A stretch of 64,000 bases of DNA from Hyphomonas jannaschiana VP2 (GCF_000685215.1 NZ_ARYJ01000004.1:310001-374000); one strand, 5' to 3'; positions 16,897-26,817 are shown, numbered from the stretch's first letter. Translations and numbers: made by a program. The notes: generated by a model from the letters alone, not told the origin.

Positions 16897-18135
16897 TTAC
16901 AGCGTATTTCGGACCATTTCCCGGTTTCGGGCTGGATCATCATTCCGGCCGAAGAGGGCATCCGTATAGCGATCCGATACCAGCGTCCGACGAATTGAAG
17001 CGTGGGCCGCTTCGGCCAGGTTGGAGACAGTGGAGGGGCTGTCATACAGGTCGCGCAGGGCCTTTGCGCCCGCGTCGATTTCCACCTCGGCCCACTGGGC
17101 GCCATCGAAGCCCTTATAAATGCCGCTTGGATCTGCAACGGGGATCATACGGTACGGCAGCAGAATGGAATTCTGCGTGTTCATAAACTCGAGATTACCT
17201 GACCAGCCGGTCGCTATAACTGCCTTGCCGCGGGCCATCGCCTCGGCGAGGTTGAGTCCAAACCCTTCTGCCCGATGAGGCGATATGAGGACATCACTGC
17301 GTGCCAGCAGCGAGTCATGCTCATCTTGCGGCAGCATCCGATCGATCAGCTTGATGCGGACATCCTGTGCCACAGCCTGCATCACTTCGCGCTGATATTC
17401 GGGAAACAGGTCCAGGTTGCGGCACTTGATTACAAGCTCTGTCTTCTCATTGCCTGTAAAGGCGTGAGTGAACATGCGGATAGCGGACAGCAGGTTCTTG
17501 CGCGGCAGGGATGAGCGACCGTCGGCGATACAGAGAGCACGTAAACGCACGCCGTCATTCGATTCCGCCAGAAGCGGCCGGGGATTGTCCGTTGCAGCGG
17601 GCACATAATGCGGGACGATGCGGTGAGAGGTCTCCAGCTTCTGGTGCAGGGCGTCGTGCACATACTGGCTGGGATACCAGACTTCGGACAGCATCCTGGC
17701 CTGACGCGCCCAGCTTTTCGGGCCGACCGGCAATTCCCATGCCCAGGCGCCAATAATCCGCCAGTCGTGCCATCGGCGCAGTCCCAGCGCCATCAGCGCC
17801 CGTTCCGTTTCCGGGGCATTGGCAAACAGGATCAGCGTGCCGTTACGCGAGCGCGGCATGGCAGACAGCGGCACGACGCTTTCGGTGTCGGCCTGGTTGA
17901 ACAAGGTGCTTAGATCGACGGCGATGGGGGACAGGCCCTCAATACGCAGAGCCTCATAGCAGGAGCGCGCGGCGCGGCCGATACCATTCCCGGTCTGGAA
18001 GGTGCCCGCCACAACCAGCGGGCTGTTTTCGCGGAAAGTGATGGCGCCTGAACCCGGTTGGGGCAGGATCATCCGCCGGAGGGCGGCCTTACCTTGCTGG
18101 ATAGGCGACTCGGTACGCAAAATTTGGCTCATCAT
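16897..18135 (-). CDS. Glycosyltransferase, GT-B fold (GT4-like)
   Basis: The 412-residue protein has the C-terminal half of a GT4-type enzyme. SSLPRKNLLSAIRMF and RMLPQDEHDSLLARSDVLISPHR lead to AEGFGLNLAEAMARGKAVIATGWSG in successive segments, where the first Glu of the E(x7)E motif is predicted to contact the nucleotide sugar. There is no signal peptide, so it acts at the cytoplasmic face. The start is the first of two adjacent ATGs at 18135. It is followed by the aminotransferase gene on the same strand and diverges from rfbC over 181 bp. Donor and acceptor sugars cannot be read from the sequence. Confidence 0.85.
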   Translation of the reverse strand: MMSQILRTESPIQQGKAALRRMILPQPGSGAITFRENSPLVVAGTFQTGNGIGRAARSCYEALRIEGLSPIAVDLSTLFNQADTESVVPLSAMPRSRNGTLILFANAPETERALMALGLRRWHDWRIIGAWAWELPVGPKSWARQARMLSEVWYPSQYVHDALHQKLETSHRIVPHYVPAATDNPRPLLAESNDGVRLRALCIADGRSSLPRKNLLSAIRMFTHAFTGNEKTELVIKCRNLDLFPEYQREVMQAVAQDVRIKLIDRMLPQDEHDSLLARSDVLISPHRAEGFGLNLAEAMARGKAVIATGWSGNLEFMNTQNSILLPYRMIPVADPSGIYKGFDGAQWAEVEIDAGAKALRDLYDSPSTVSNLAEAAHASIRRTLVSDRYTDALFGRNDDPARNREMVRNTL

Positions 18136-18316
18136 TCCCGGACAGATAGCCGAACAGGCTGCGCGCCAACATGACGCCCCACAGGACGTGAAGCAAGCAG
18201 ACTGCAGGATATTTTAAGGCCTCGATTCCTAATGGTTTTGTAATGATCGCCGCTGTCTGGACACTGGTGCACCAAAGAGGCACACAGCGTTCCACAATGA
18301 CCGCGGAGATCCATTT

Positions 18317-18874
18317 ATGTCACTCAAAGTTGAATCATTAGCCATTCCGGATGTCAAACTCGTGACACCGCCTAGATTTGGTGATGATCGCGGCTTCTTC
18401 AGTGAAACCTACAATGCCCAGCGTTTCAAGGAAGCCGGTATCGACGCGGATTTTGTGCAGGACAATCACTCCTTGTCAGCCAAGAGGGGAACTGTCCGCG
18501 GCCTGCACTACCAGGCGCCGCCTTTCGCCCAAGCCAAGCTGGTTCGGGTTCTGCGCGGCGCGATCATCGATGTTGCGGTGGATGTACGTAAAGGTTCGCC
18601 GACCTACGGCAAATGGGTCAGCGCGGAGCTGAGCGCACAGAACGGGGTGCAGATCTACGTGCCGCGCGGTTTTCTGCATGGCTTTGCCACGCTCGAGCCG
18701 GATACCGAAATCGCCTACAAGGTCGACAACTATTATTCGAAGGAATGTGACGGCGCTGTGCTCTGGAATGATCCGACGCTGGCGATCGATTGGGGCATTC
18801 CGTCTGCGGAGGCCGTGCTGTCTGACAAGGATGCGGCAGCGCCGGCCTTTGCAGATTTCGAGACGCCTTTCTGA
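18317..18874 (+). CDS. rfbC: dTDP-4-dehydrorhamnose 3,5-epimerase (RfbC/RmlC)
   Basis: The 185-residue cupin has the full family length. FGDDRGFFSETY, NHSLSAKRGTVRGLHYQ (with the catalytic His) and VPRGFLHGFATLE are diagnostic. It epimerises C3 and C5 of dTDP-4-keto-6-deoxyglucose in dTDP-L-rhamnose synthesis. The other three pathway genes, rfbBDA, lie about 19 kb away at 37.9-40.8 kb, so the rhamnose pathway is split across the island. Confidence 0.96.
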   Translation: MSLKVESLAIPDVKLVTPPRFGDDRGFFSETYNAQRFKEAGIDADFVQDNHSLSAKRGTVRGLHYQAPPFAQAKLVRVLRGAIIDVAVDVRKGSPTYGKWVSAELSAQNGVQIYVPRGFLHGFATLEPDTEIAYKVDNYYSKECDGAVLWNDPTLAIDWGIPSAEAVLSDKDAAAPAFADFETPF

Positions 18875-19004
18875 CGCGCCGTTGCACAGGCACGGTCCTG
18901 TCCACCGGGTAATCTCATGCGGGAAAGGGGGTCCGGGCAGGCGAATTCAGCGGACGCGTCGTCCGCGCAGAATCCTGGGTGTTCAATCACCCCGGAGCCC
19001 TGCC

Positions 19005-20336
19005 ATGGATACCTCACCGCGTCTCGCTTTGCCGTTCTTGCTGCCGAACCAGGCCCAGAAGCACGTCACCTACAACGAAGCGCTGCAGCGGCTGGATGCG
19101 CTTGTGCAGCTTACGGTGCAGGACCGCGATCTCGGCGCGCCGCCTGCCGCGCCGGAAGAGGGCAGCTGCTGGATCGTGGCGGCTGGGGCCAGTGGTGAGT
19201 GGGCTGGCCATGAAGGCAAGATCGCTGCCTGGCAGGACGGCGCATGGACGTTCGTCGCGCCGCAGACAGGCTGGCGGGCTTTTGTTGCGGATGAGGGCCT
19301 GATCTGCGTCTGGTCCGGTTCGGTATGGTCTGAGATCCTGCAGAACCTGTCCCGGCTCGGCATCGGCACGGAGGCGGATACGGCGACCCCCTTCTCGGCA
19401 AAACTGAACAAGGTGCTGTGGGCTGCGCAATACGATGCCGAGGGCGGCGATGGGAACCTGCGCTACACGCTGAACAAGGAAGCGCCCGGCAAGACCTTGT
19501 CCCTGCTGATGCAGACGGACTGGTCAGGACGGGCAGAAATCGGCCTGACGGGCGACGACGACCTGCATGTGAAGGTCAGTGAGGATGGTGCAAGCTGGAC
19601 TGAGGCGTTGAAGATCGGGCGGTCAGACGGGCGCCTGCGGTTTCCGCAGGGCGTTATCCATGAGGTCACAGGTCTGCCGGTTGCTCAGTACCTGCCTGCG
19701 CCTGTGGAGGAGATCTGGCGGCTCGATTCTTCGCGGCCTGCCATCCCGCGGACTTTCACACTGGCCTCAGCAAGCGGAACAACCCTGACGCTCGATAGTG
19801 CGGACGTGGACCAGATCTATTCCAATGGCATGCGGGACAATGTGGCGGTGCGCGTGTGGAACATGAGCAAGTCACCCGCCGAAGCAGCGTGGGTAGACTG
19901 GAACCTGTCCTCGACCGACATGCGTGTAACCGATGCGGCTCACATTGCCAGTTGGATGGCTGGCGACACGCTGCGCCTGGGCGACCCGAACCCGACCGGC
20001 GGCAATGTGCTGGAAATGGTGGCGCTGGATATTAGCGGTTATCTGCAAAACCAGCTCGGCGCCGTATTTCCGCAGAAAGGCGTGATGCTGGGCTTGTTCA
20101 TCACCTCGTCGGATGGGGTGGCGTCACTTTCCTTCTCGGCGGACGGCTCCGGCGGATCGGCTTTCGGCGGCAACAGCCTTACGGACGGGTCGCGCAATGC
20201 GATGACGCTGCCCATACCGACGACGGAGCCGTCTCCCATTTCATCCAGCAATCTGGTCTTCGTTCGCGAACAACTGGAGACCGGCACCACGGATCTGACG
20301 ATCACGTTCGCACGGGTCCTGGGAGTTTATATCTAG
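19005..20336 (+). CDS. DUF2793-type protein (phage-tail-associated family)
   Basis: The ATG at 19005 gives 443 residues. The N-terminal 130 residues (LALPFLLPNQAQKHVTYNEAL, followed by repeated W-containing strands such as GAWTFVAPQTGWRAF) match my memory of the DUF2793 family, common in alphaproteobacterial prophages and gene-transfer-agent-like clusters. The rest is Gly/Ser/Thr-rich beta structure and ends RVLGVYI, resembling tail-fibre or particle surface proteins. There is no signal peptide. No other phage genes are in the window, so this is a stand-alone copy between rfbC and a glycosyltransferase/methyltransferase fusion. Its role here is unknown. Confidence 0.8.
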   Translation: MDTSPRLALPFLLPNQAQKHVTYNEALQRLDALVQLTVQDRDLGAPPAAPEEGSCWIVAAGASGEWAGHEGKIAAWQDGAWTFVAPQTGWRAFVADEGLICVWSGSVWSEILQNLSRLGIGTEADTATPFSAKLNKVLWAAQYDAEGGDGNLRYTLNKEAPGKTLSLLMQTDWSGRAEIGLTGDDDLHVKVSEDGASWTEALKIGRSDGRLRFPQGVIHEVTGLPVAQYLPAPVEEIWRLDSSRPAIPRTFTLASASGTTLTLDSADVDQIYSNGMRDNVAVRVWNMSKSPAEAAWVDWNLSSTDMRVTDAAHIASWMAGDTLRLGDPNPTGGNVLEMVALDISGYLQNQLGAVFPQKGVMLGLFITSSDGVASLSFSADGSGGSAFGGNSLTDGSRNAMTLPIPTTEPSPISSSNLVFVREQLETGTTDLTITFARVLGVYI

Positions 20337-20348
20337 GAAGGCATTCTG

Positions 20349-21920
20349 TCAGCGTTCGAATGAAACATAGCACATGGCTTCAGTGTCGGAGGAAGCGGCG
20401 CGAATCTGGATATTTTTTGCGCCCATTTTTTCCAGCGTTTCGGTCAGCGGTTCATGCCAGGCAATGATGGCGCTGCTGAGATGCGGCCGTGGGTCTTGTA
20501 TGTAACCCGAAATGAAACCGCCCTTCCTGGCGGCGTTCACGATGTTTCTCACCAGCCGGGTATACGCATCATAAGTATGCTGATGGATAAGGACTTCAAA
20601 ATTGAAGACGACATCGGCCTCGTATTCAGTGACATCATCAAGGGCGGCGAAGTCTGTGTTCTTGAAGCTTTTCCCGGGGAACATGACGCGGTTACGCTCG
20701 ACCACTACGGATGAAACATCGAGGCCGAGATAGGTCGCCTTCAGGTCGATACCGGACAGAACTTCAAAATCACCGCACCCGACATCCAGGATACTCTCCG
20801 GTTTCATCTCATCCAGGAAGTCTGAAATGAGCTCCCGCTTCAGATGCATATTGGTGCCGCGCGAGCCGACGCCGGAGCCCAGCGCGATGTTTGTCGTATA
20901 CCGATTGTCCCAGAAGGACTGGTTGTCGAATTCAGGATCGTTTGCGGCTTCGTTCCGAATGTGCTGTTCAGAAATTTCCGGATTCAGGAAGACGTCGAGG
21001 GCCTTGCGGGCGCTGGGCAATTCCCTGATTTCCCGGACCGCTTCCCGGATGCAGGCGTTCAGGTCCTGGATGGCTTCGGCCGCACCAGGCCTGAGCTTGA
21101 ACTTTCGCAGGGTCTTGTTCTCGTTAAAGCGGTTGGGTGTGCGCGGCACATGCGCTGCCGGTATGTGCAGGGCATAGGGCGTTTCGATATTCAGGAGCGA
21201 CGGCAGGATCGCGCCAGCCTGCAGTGGCAGGAAGTCGACATCTTCTCCAAGGTCTTCCATCGCGAGTGCGAATGAAGCCTTGTCGGCAAACAGGGCAGGG
21301 TTTGCCAACAGGTCTGCTTTCTCGTTCAGCCAGAGGGCCCATTTTTTCCAGATCTCCGCCAGCTCCCGGCACCGGGTTGCAGGTACGGCGATCATCGCGC
21401 TGGAGATGTTGTTGATATGGGTTTCGCGCATCCCGCCGGGGCCGGGAAAGGGAGAAAAGCCAGGACGGTATGGTCGGTCCGGCATCGCTTCGGAAAGAAG
21501 TTGCCGGAAGGTCTCTGCCGGAGGCCGGGCATTGTCGTTCGGGAGCGCCCGGATGCGGGATGATCCAAAAAGCGGGCCGGGGTCGCGGACGAAGAACAGG
21601 CTGGAGCTGGTTGAAATAACCCAATCGGCATCATGCGAATCCAGAAAGGGGACAATCGCGTTGCAGATAATCGAATCCGGTACCGGCCGTTCAGCCTGCC
21701 GCACTTCGATGTCCCTGTTTTCCAGCCAGTCGATCAGGTCTGCCGGGCCGTTACCGACGACATAGACGATCAACCGGTATCTGTCCGCGGGAAGGTGCTG
21801 GCGGGCGCAAATGGCCCAGAGAACGACTTCTGTGAAGAACTGGGGTCCCTGATCGATCACGCAACAGACATCGAAACGCGGGGATGCTGGACCTTTGTTG
21901 CGGGCGAGCTGATGGGACAT
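20349..21920 (-). CDS. Fusion of a degenerate glycosyltransferase-like domain and a SAM methyltransferase
   Basis: The 523-residue protein has two parts. Residues 15-260 align by eye with the N-terminal GT-A-like domain of the 805-residue protein at 35179-37596. However, its CDADLAFVEDP (DxD) segment is replaced here by STSSSLFFVRDP (about 103-114), so metal-dependent transferase activity is doubtful. Residues 330-523 form a class I methyltransferase with ILDVGCGDFEVL (377-388) for SAM binding and FNFEVLIHQHTYD further on. It probably methylates a glycan or lipid-linked intermediate at the membrane face. The open frame is uninterrupted, so this is a true fusion and not a frameshift. Confidence 0.8.
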   Translation of the reverse strand: MSHQLARNKGPASPRFDVCCVIDQGPQFFTEVVLWAICARQHLPADRYRLIVYVVGNGPADLIDWLENRDIEVRQAERPVPDSIICNAIVPFLDSHDADWVISTSSSLFFVRDPGPLFGSSRIRALPNDNARPPAETFRQLLSEAMPDRPYRPGFSPFPGPGGMRETHINNISSAMIAVPATRCRELAEIWKKWALWLNEKADLLANPALFADKASFALAMEDLGEDVDFLPLQAGAILPSLLNIETPYALHIPAAHVPRTPNRFNENKTLRKFKLRPGAAEAIQDLNACIREAVREIRELPSARKALDVFLNPEISEQHIRNEAANDPEFDNQSFWDNRYTTNIALGSGVGSRGTNMHLKRELISDFLDEMKPESILDVGCGDFEVLSGIDLKATYLGLDVSSVVVERNRVMFPGKSFKNTDFAALDDVTEYEADVVFNFEVLIHQHTYDAYTRLVRNIVNAARKGGFISGYIQDPRPHLSSAIIAWHEPLTETLEKMGAKNIQIRAASSDTEAMCYVSFER

Positions 21921-22050
21921 TTATACCTCGATGTCTTTCGGGTCAGATCCGGGTAGCCGCCTGAGGCTCACGATTAGGTTTTGGGGGATTGTAGCCAGCA
22001 TCCGGACCTTGAGAAGCATGCATATGGGTCATTTGCGCAGATGCTGTCTG

Positions 22051-23310
22051 TCAGCCTTTGGTTTTGGACATGGCAAGGCGAAGGCGGGCGAAGTGACGGG
22101 CAATCGTTTGTGCCCGGATGGCAGATTCGGACAGGGCGGCACCGAGCGTGTTCTCGTCAATCCGGTACTCCCGAGCCCCGTGTGCAACGAACCAGGCGTG
22201 GAAGTCGCGCCGGCCGGCGGCGGTTGAGAGCGGGAAGGCCTGACGCAGATCTGGCCGGGCTTCGTGAATGGCGAGCATCAGGCGGGTGATACAGGTGCCC
22301 GGTGTCTGCTCGACACGCTCGCTGGGTGCGTTCCAATAGGTGTGGTTCGGGGCGACGAAAGGGTCAGCTGGGTTGGCCGGCGGGCCCTGGCGCATCGGAT
22401 CGATAATTGGTTCGCCAGTCTTGAAATGACCAAACCCGTAAGGGATGGTCGTCCAGCGCGCATGATTATTTGCGGCCAGCCTGTCCAGATAGTCACGTAA
22501 CAGCTCTGCGGCATCGCCGATGTTTGTCGCGTCAAAGCGCGACTGGTGCTTGGAGAAAATGCTGGTGTCGCCTGGCGCAACGCCGCTGAAATGGAAGAAG
22601 ACGAGCGGGCTGCCCGCTGCGGTCCAGCCGTCGGCGGTTTTCTCTACCGGGCGGTTTGCAAAATTCCAGTAGGCGACATTGTAACCGGGATCGCGCAGTA
22701 CGGTGAGGTGCTCAAGGAAGCTTGGCGCGAAGTCGACGAATCGCTGATCGACGAAGAGGCCGTTCTGAAGGTCGACCCGGCAATACTCACGCAGCTTGTT
22801 TTTCCACCAGGTAATAAAGGTGCGTGTTTCCGACGTGTTGGCGAAGGCAGCGAAGCCGAGATTGAAAGTGCCCGAACGCATGAGGTCCAGCTCAAGTGGC
22901 GCATCGGCCTCCGGCAGGGGCTTGCAGATGTGGGGCGTCAGTACAGCAGATGCGCCGGCGGCCAGCGCAGTGTGAACCTGCTGCATCGGGCCGAACAGGC
23001 GAATGTCGGGATCGAGATAGATCACCGCATCGTAGCCGCCCTTGTCGAACATGTAATCGAAACAGAAAGGCTTCACGGCCGTGTTGAACTCGATCACGGT
23101 ATAGCGGAAGGCCATATCGCGCATTTCTTCCGCACCGAGGTCTGAAACCGGTATGATTTCAACGCCCTCTGGCGTTTTCTCTGAAACCGGCTCGTCCGCC
23201 AGGAAGATTTTGAAATCGAGACCCGGCTCTGCCTCCAGCACGCTGTCGCGAAGCGTCAGGGCGTAGGCCAGATAGTTGCGCGAGCAGATTGTGAAGCAGC
23301 CGGTTTTCAT
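22051..23310 (-). CDS. Glycosyltransferase, GT-A fold with DPD motif
   Basis: The 419-residue protein begins FTICSRNYLAYALTLRDSV, the start of a nucleotide-binding GT-A domain. VIYLDPDIRLF supplies the DxD metal site near residue 98, and GTFNLGFAAF follows. The C-terminal 120 residues are unassigned. It is related by layout and motifs to the 352-residue enzyme at 32693-33751 (FFDPDCVLF, GTFNLGYFGV). No signal peptide is visible. It lies downstream of a short gap and diverges from the 1133-residue multidomain glycosyltransferase. The specificity is unknown. Confidence 0.82.
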   Translation of the reverse strand: MKTGCFTICSRNYLAYALTLRDSVLEAEPGLDFKIFLADEPVSEKTPEGVEIIPVSDLGAEEMRDMAFRYTVIEFNTAVKPFCFDYMFDKGGYDAVIYLDPDIRLFGPMQQVHTALAAGASAVLTPHICKPLPEADAPLELDLMRSGTFNLGFAAFANTSETRTFITWWKNKLREYCRVDLQNGLFVDQRFVDFAPSFLEHLTVLRDPGYNVAYWNFANRPVEKTADGWTAAGSPLVFFHFSGVAPGDTSIFSKHQSRFDATNIGDAAELLRDYLDRLAANNHARWTTIPYGFGHFKTGEPIIDPMRQGPPANPADPFVAPNHTYWNAPSERVEQTPGTCITRLMLAIHEARPDLRQAFPLSTAAGRRDFHAWFVAHGAREYRIDENTLGAALSESAIRAQTIARHFARLRLAMSKTKG

Positions 23311-23385
23311 TGCGCGGGACTAGCATTCCTCTTGGCCGTATTCAAACACAGACATGAGATGGCTGGTTGAATCCTGAGGGCGATA

Positions 23386-26300
23386 ATGGAAGGAAGGACA
23401 GGCGGGATTCCAGAAGAGAGTTATGACGTGACAGAGCCTGATGGAGCTGCGGGGGGACTGGTGCAGACACTTCGCAGGAAGCTTTCGGTCGCCCTGCGGG
23501 CGGTGTGGCGGCGCATGCCGTTTCCGCCAGGTATGAAAGATCGCGTGGCTGGGTTCGTATTCCGCAATCTGCCCTTCCTGGTCAGTTGGAGCGCGACCTA
23601 TCGGAACTGGAAGCTGGAGGTCGACCGGCTGGCCGAGGCTAGGCTTCGGCAGTCGCTGCGCGGCCCTGTGGAAGCCGACCGGCCTGTTCATGCGGAACTG
23701 TCGGGTCTGCCGCGTCCCGACTCCCTGCTGGCACGGGCGATCGCTTTTTACCTGCCCCAGTTCCATCCGATTCCCGAGAATGATGAATGGTGGGGAGCGG
23801 GGTTTACCGAGTGGACCAATGTCTGCCGGGCGAAGCCCCAGTTCGAGGGGCATGACCAGCCGATCCGACCGGGGGAGCTTGGCTATTATGATCTGCTGGA
23901 GCATCCGCATGTGCGGCGGCGTCAGGCGGCGCTGGCGAAGCAATACGGCCTGGAGGGGTTCTGCTTTTACTTCTACTGGTTTGCCGGCCAGCGCCTGCTC
24001 GAGGCGCCGATCGAAGCCTGGGCGGCGGATGAGGAGATCGACTTCCCGTTCTGCCTTTGCTGGGCGAACGAGAGCTGGAGCCGCACCTGGGACGGGCGTG
24101 AGCAGGAAGTCCTGATGGGGCAGAACCACACGCCGGAAGATGACATCGCCTTCATCTCCTATCTTTCCCGCTATCTGCGCAATCCGAAATACCTGCGTGT
24201 GAAAGGGCGGCCACTTGTGATGGTCTACCGCCCCGGCCTGTTGCCGGATGCGAAGGCGACGGCGGAACGCTGGCGTAGCTGGTGCCGGGAGAACGGGATC
24301 GGAGAAATCTATCTGACCTGCACGCAGTCTTTCGACATAGCGGATCCGGCAGACTTTGGGTTCGACGCGGCGACGGAGTTCCCGCCGAACAATATGGGGC
24401 TGGAACCGGAAGACGGTCTTGTCGTTCCGGTGTCGGACGATTTCGAGTGCAAGATCTATGACTGGAGCGTCCTGCCGAAACGGGCAGAGGCTTATGAAGA
24501 GCCCGCTTACAAACTGTTCCGCGGGGTGACGCCGCGATGGGACAATACGGCCCGGCGGATGAACCGGGGCACGGTGTTCGTGAACACCGGTCCGGACGAA
24601 TATGCCGGCTGGCTGCGCAAGGCGGCTCTGGATGTGCAGGCCCGTTTCAGTGATCCGTCAGAGCGTCTCGTCTTCATCAATTCCTGGAACGAGTGGGCCG
24701 AGGGGGCGCACATCGAGCCTGACCTGACACACGGCTACGCATGGCTCGACGCCACCCGCAGGGGGCTGCAATCGGACAAGGATGCAGAACGGGTGGAGCC
24801 TGCAGAGCTTGTGCATGACATGGCCGGCAACCTGCCTGCGCCGCGCCGCAAGATCATTGTCGTGGTGCACGACCTGCACAGGCACGGAGCGCAGTACCTC
24901 TCGCTCAATTTCGTTGCGACGCTTCACAGCGTGTTCGGATATGACGTGGCGACGATTGCCGGCGGCGACGGCGCGCTGGAAGACAGGTTCCAGGTTTACG
25001 GTCCGCTGGTTCAGGCCATGCGCGGCCGGACAAGTGAGCGGGATCTGCGGGACATGATCCGCGCGCTCGCGTCGGATGGCTACACAAAGGCGATCGTGAA
25101 TTCTTCCGCGTCCGGCTGGCTCGCACCCTATCTGGCAGAGCAAGAGATCGAATGTATCGGCCTGGTTCATGAACTGCCGGAGATTGTCTCGCTGATGCAG
25201 CTGGAGGCCAACCAGCGGGAATTGGACAAGCTTGCGAAACATGTCGTCTTCGCTTCTGAAACGGTCCGTGACCGAACGGCGAAGGAAGTGCTCGGTCACG
25301 ACTGGGCCAATCCGGTGATCCAGCCGCAAGGTCTCTACAAGCGCGACGGAATCATCTCGCTCGATCAGAAAGCGGCGGCTCATGCACAGCTATGTGAGGA
25401 ATTCGGCGTTCCGCACAGTGCGCAATTCATTCTCGGGGTTGGCTACGGCGATCATCGCAAGGGAGTCGACATATTCTGCCGTTGGGCACTGGCCGCAGCA
25501 GCCGCGGATCCTTCCCTGCATTTCATTTGGGTTGGAGCGTTGGCGCCGGAGATGGAGAAGGAATGCCAGGCGATCCTGTCGGGAGCTGGTGAGGTGGCTG
25601 CGAATGTCCATCTGCCCGGTTTTCGGAATGAGACGGGCCGGTTCTATGCAGCGGCAAGCGCATTCGCGCTGACATCACGGGAAGACCCGTATCCGTCCAC
25701 CGCGATCGAAGCGCTGGATGCCGGCACGCCTGTGTTCATGGTCGCCGGAACGGGGGGCGTGGCAGATCTGGCCGGAGATGGCGCCGTCACCGTGTTGCCT
25801 GATGCAGACCCGGAAGGGTTCGCACGGGAAGTTGTGAAATTGCTGGGAGATCAGGCTGCGCTGCAGAAGGCTGCCACGTACGGCCTGGAGATCGCCCGCA
25901 GCAAGTTCGGTTTCCGCAGTTTCGTCGGGGACATGCTGCGCCTGCTGGATGAGCCGGTGCCAAAAATCTCGGTGATTGTGCCGAACTTCAACTATGCGCA
26001 TCACCTTCCGCAGCGGATCGCGTCCATCCTGAACCAGTCCCTGCCGGTGTGGGAGATCATCTTCCTGGATGACAAATCCTCGGATGACAGTGTGGCTGTG
26101 GCGCAGAAGCTGTTGCACAACAGCTCCGTCCGTTACCGGATTATCGAAAACGGGAAAAACTCGGGCTCGGTTTTTGCCCAATGGAAGAAAGGCGTGAGCC
26201 TCGCCGAAGGAGACATTGTCTGGATCGCCGAGGCGGACGACTGGGCGGGCCGTGACTTCCTGAAGACGGCTGCGGCGGCGTTTTCCGACCCGGACGTTGC

Positions 26301-26787
26301 CGTGTCCTATACGCAATCCAATCAGGTGAGCGGCGCGGGGGAGATCCTTTCTGCAAGCTATCTGGATTATGTGGCGGATGTCGGCCTCGCGCGTTGGCGC
26401 CAGCCATTTGTGACGGAAGGTGCGGATGAGCTCGCCAATGGCTTGTCAGTGAAGAACACCTTGCCCAATGTGAGTGGGGTTTTGTTCAGACGCGAAGCCC
26501 TGCAGCGGGTCCTCGATCAGTATATGGATGAAATCCTTTCCTACCGCGTCGCCGGGGACTGGTGCGTCTATGCACGTATGGCTGGTGAGGGGAAGTTCGC
26601 CTACGACCCCCGTCCGCTGAACTATCACCGCCGCCATTCGGAAAGCGTGACAATCTCAAAGTTTGGTCAGGCCGAATGGGACGAAATCCAGCGCATGCAG
26701 GCCTTCGTAGCCGAACTGGCAGATGTCAACGACGACATGGCACGGCGTGCCGACGGGTATCTGAAGCATCTCGCTGAAAGACTCTAG
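23386..26787 (+). CDS. Three-domain polysaccharide enzyme: WbsX-like + GT4-like + GT2
   Basis: The 1133-residue protein contains, in order, an 80-residue basic amphipathic N-terminus and a WbsX-type (GH99-like) domain at about 117-460 (AFYLPQFHPIPEND, WWGAGFTEWTNV, FINSWNEWAEGAHIEPD). A GT-B/GT4-like region follows at about 486-855 (KIIVVVHDLHRHGAQ, SREDPYPSTAIEALDAGTP). A GT2 domain at about 859-1130 completes it (ISVIVPNFNYAHHLPQRIAS, WIAEADDW as the metal-binding site). It would add several residues to a growing glycan in the cytoplasm. The start could also be a GTG at 23428; I kept the ATG at 23386. It converges on the ABC exporter genes. Confidence 0.88.
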   Translation: MEGRTGGIPEESYDVTEPDGAAGGLVQTLRRKLSVALRAVWRRMPFPPGMKDRVAGFVFRNLPFLVSWSATYRNWKLEVDRLAEARLRQSLRGPVEADRPVHAELSGLPRPDSLLARAIAFYLPQFHPIPENDEWWGAGFTEWTNVCRAKPQFEGHDQPIRPGELGYYDLLEHPHVRRRQAALAKQYGLEGFCFYFYWFAGQRLLEAPIEAWAADEEIDFPFCLCWANESWSRTWDGREQEVLMGQNHTPEDDIAFISYLSRYLRNPKYLRVKGRPLVMVYRPGLLPDAKATAERWRSWCRENGIGEIYLTCTQSFDIADPADFGFDAATEFPPNNMGLEPEDGLVVPVSDDFECKIYDWSVLPKRAEAYEEPAYKLFRGVTPRWDNTARRMNRGTVFVNTGPDEYAGWLRKAALDVQARFSDPSERLVFINSWNEWAEGAHIEPDLTHGYAWLDATRRGLQSDKDAERVEPAELVHDMAGNLPAPRRKIIVVVHDLHRHGAQYLSLNFVATLHSVFGYDVATIAGGDGALEDRFQVYGPLVQAMRGRTSERDLRDMIRALASDGYTKAIVNSSASGWLAPYLAEQEIECIGLVHELPEIVSLMQLEANQRELDKLAKHVVFASETVRDRTAKEVLGHDWANPVIQPQGLYKRDGIISLDQKAAAHAQLCEEFGVPHSAQFILGVGYGDHRKGVDIFCRWALAAAAADPSLHFIWVGALAPEMEKECQAILSGAGEVAANVHLPGFRNETGRFYAAASAFALTSREDPYPSTAIEALDAGTPVFMVAGTGGVADLAGDGAVTVLPDADPEGFAREVVKLLGDQAALQKAATYGLEIARSKFGFRSFVGDMLRLLDEPVPKISVIVPNFNYAHHLPQRIASILNQSLPVWEIIFLDDKSSDDSVAVAQKLLHNSSVRYRIIENGKNSGSVFAQWKKGVSLAEGDIVWIAEADDWAGRDFLKTAAAAFSDPDVAVSYTQSNQVSGAGEILSASYLDYVADVGLARWRQPFVTEGADELANGLSVKNTLPNVSGVLFRREALQRVLDQYMDEILSYRVAGDWCVYARMAGEGKFAYDPRPLNYHRRHSESVTISKFGQAEWDEIQRMQAFVAELADVNDDMARRADGYLKHLAERL

Positions 26788-26817
26788 CGCAGGGCTATCG
26801 GGCCTGGCGTGCCGGAT

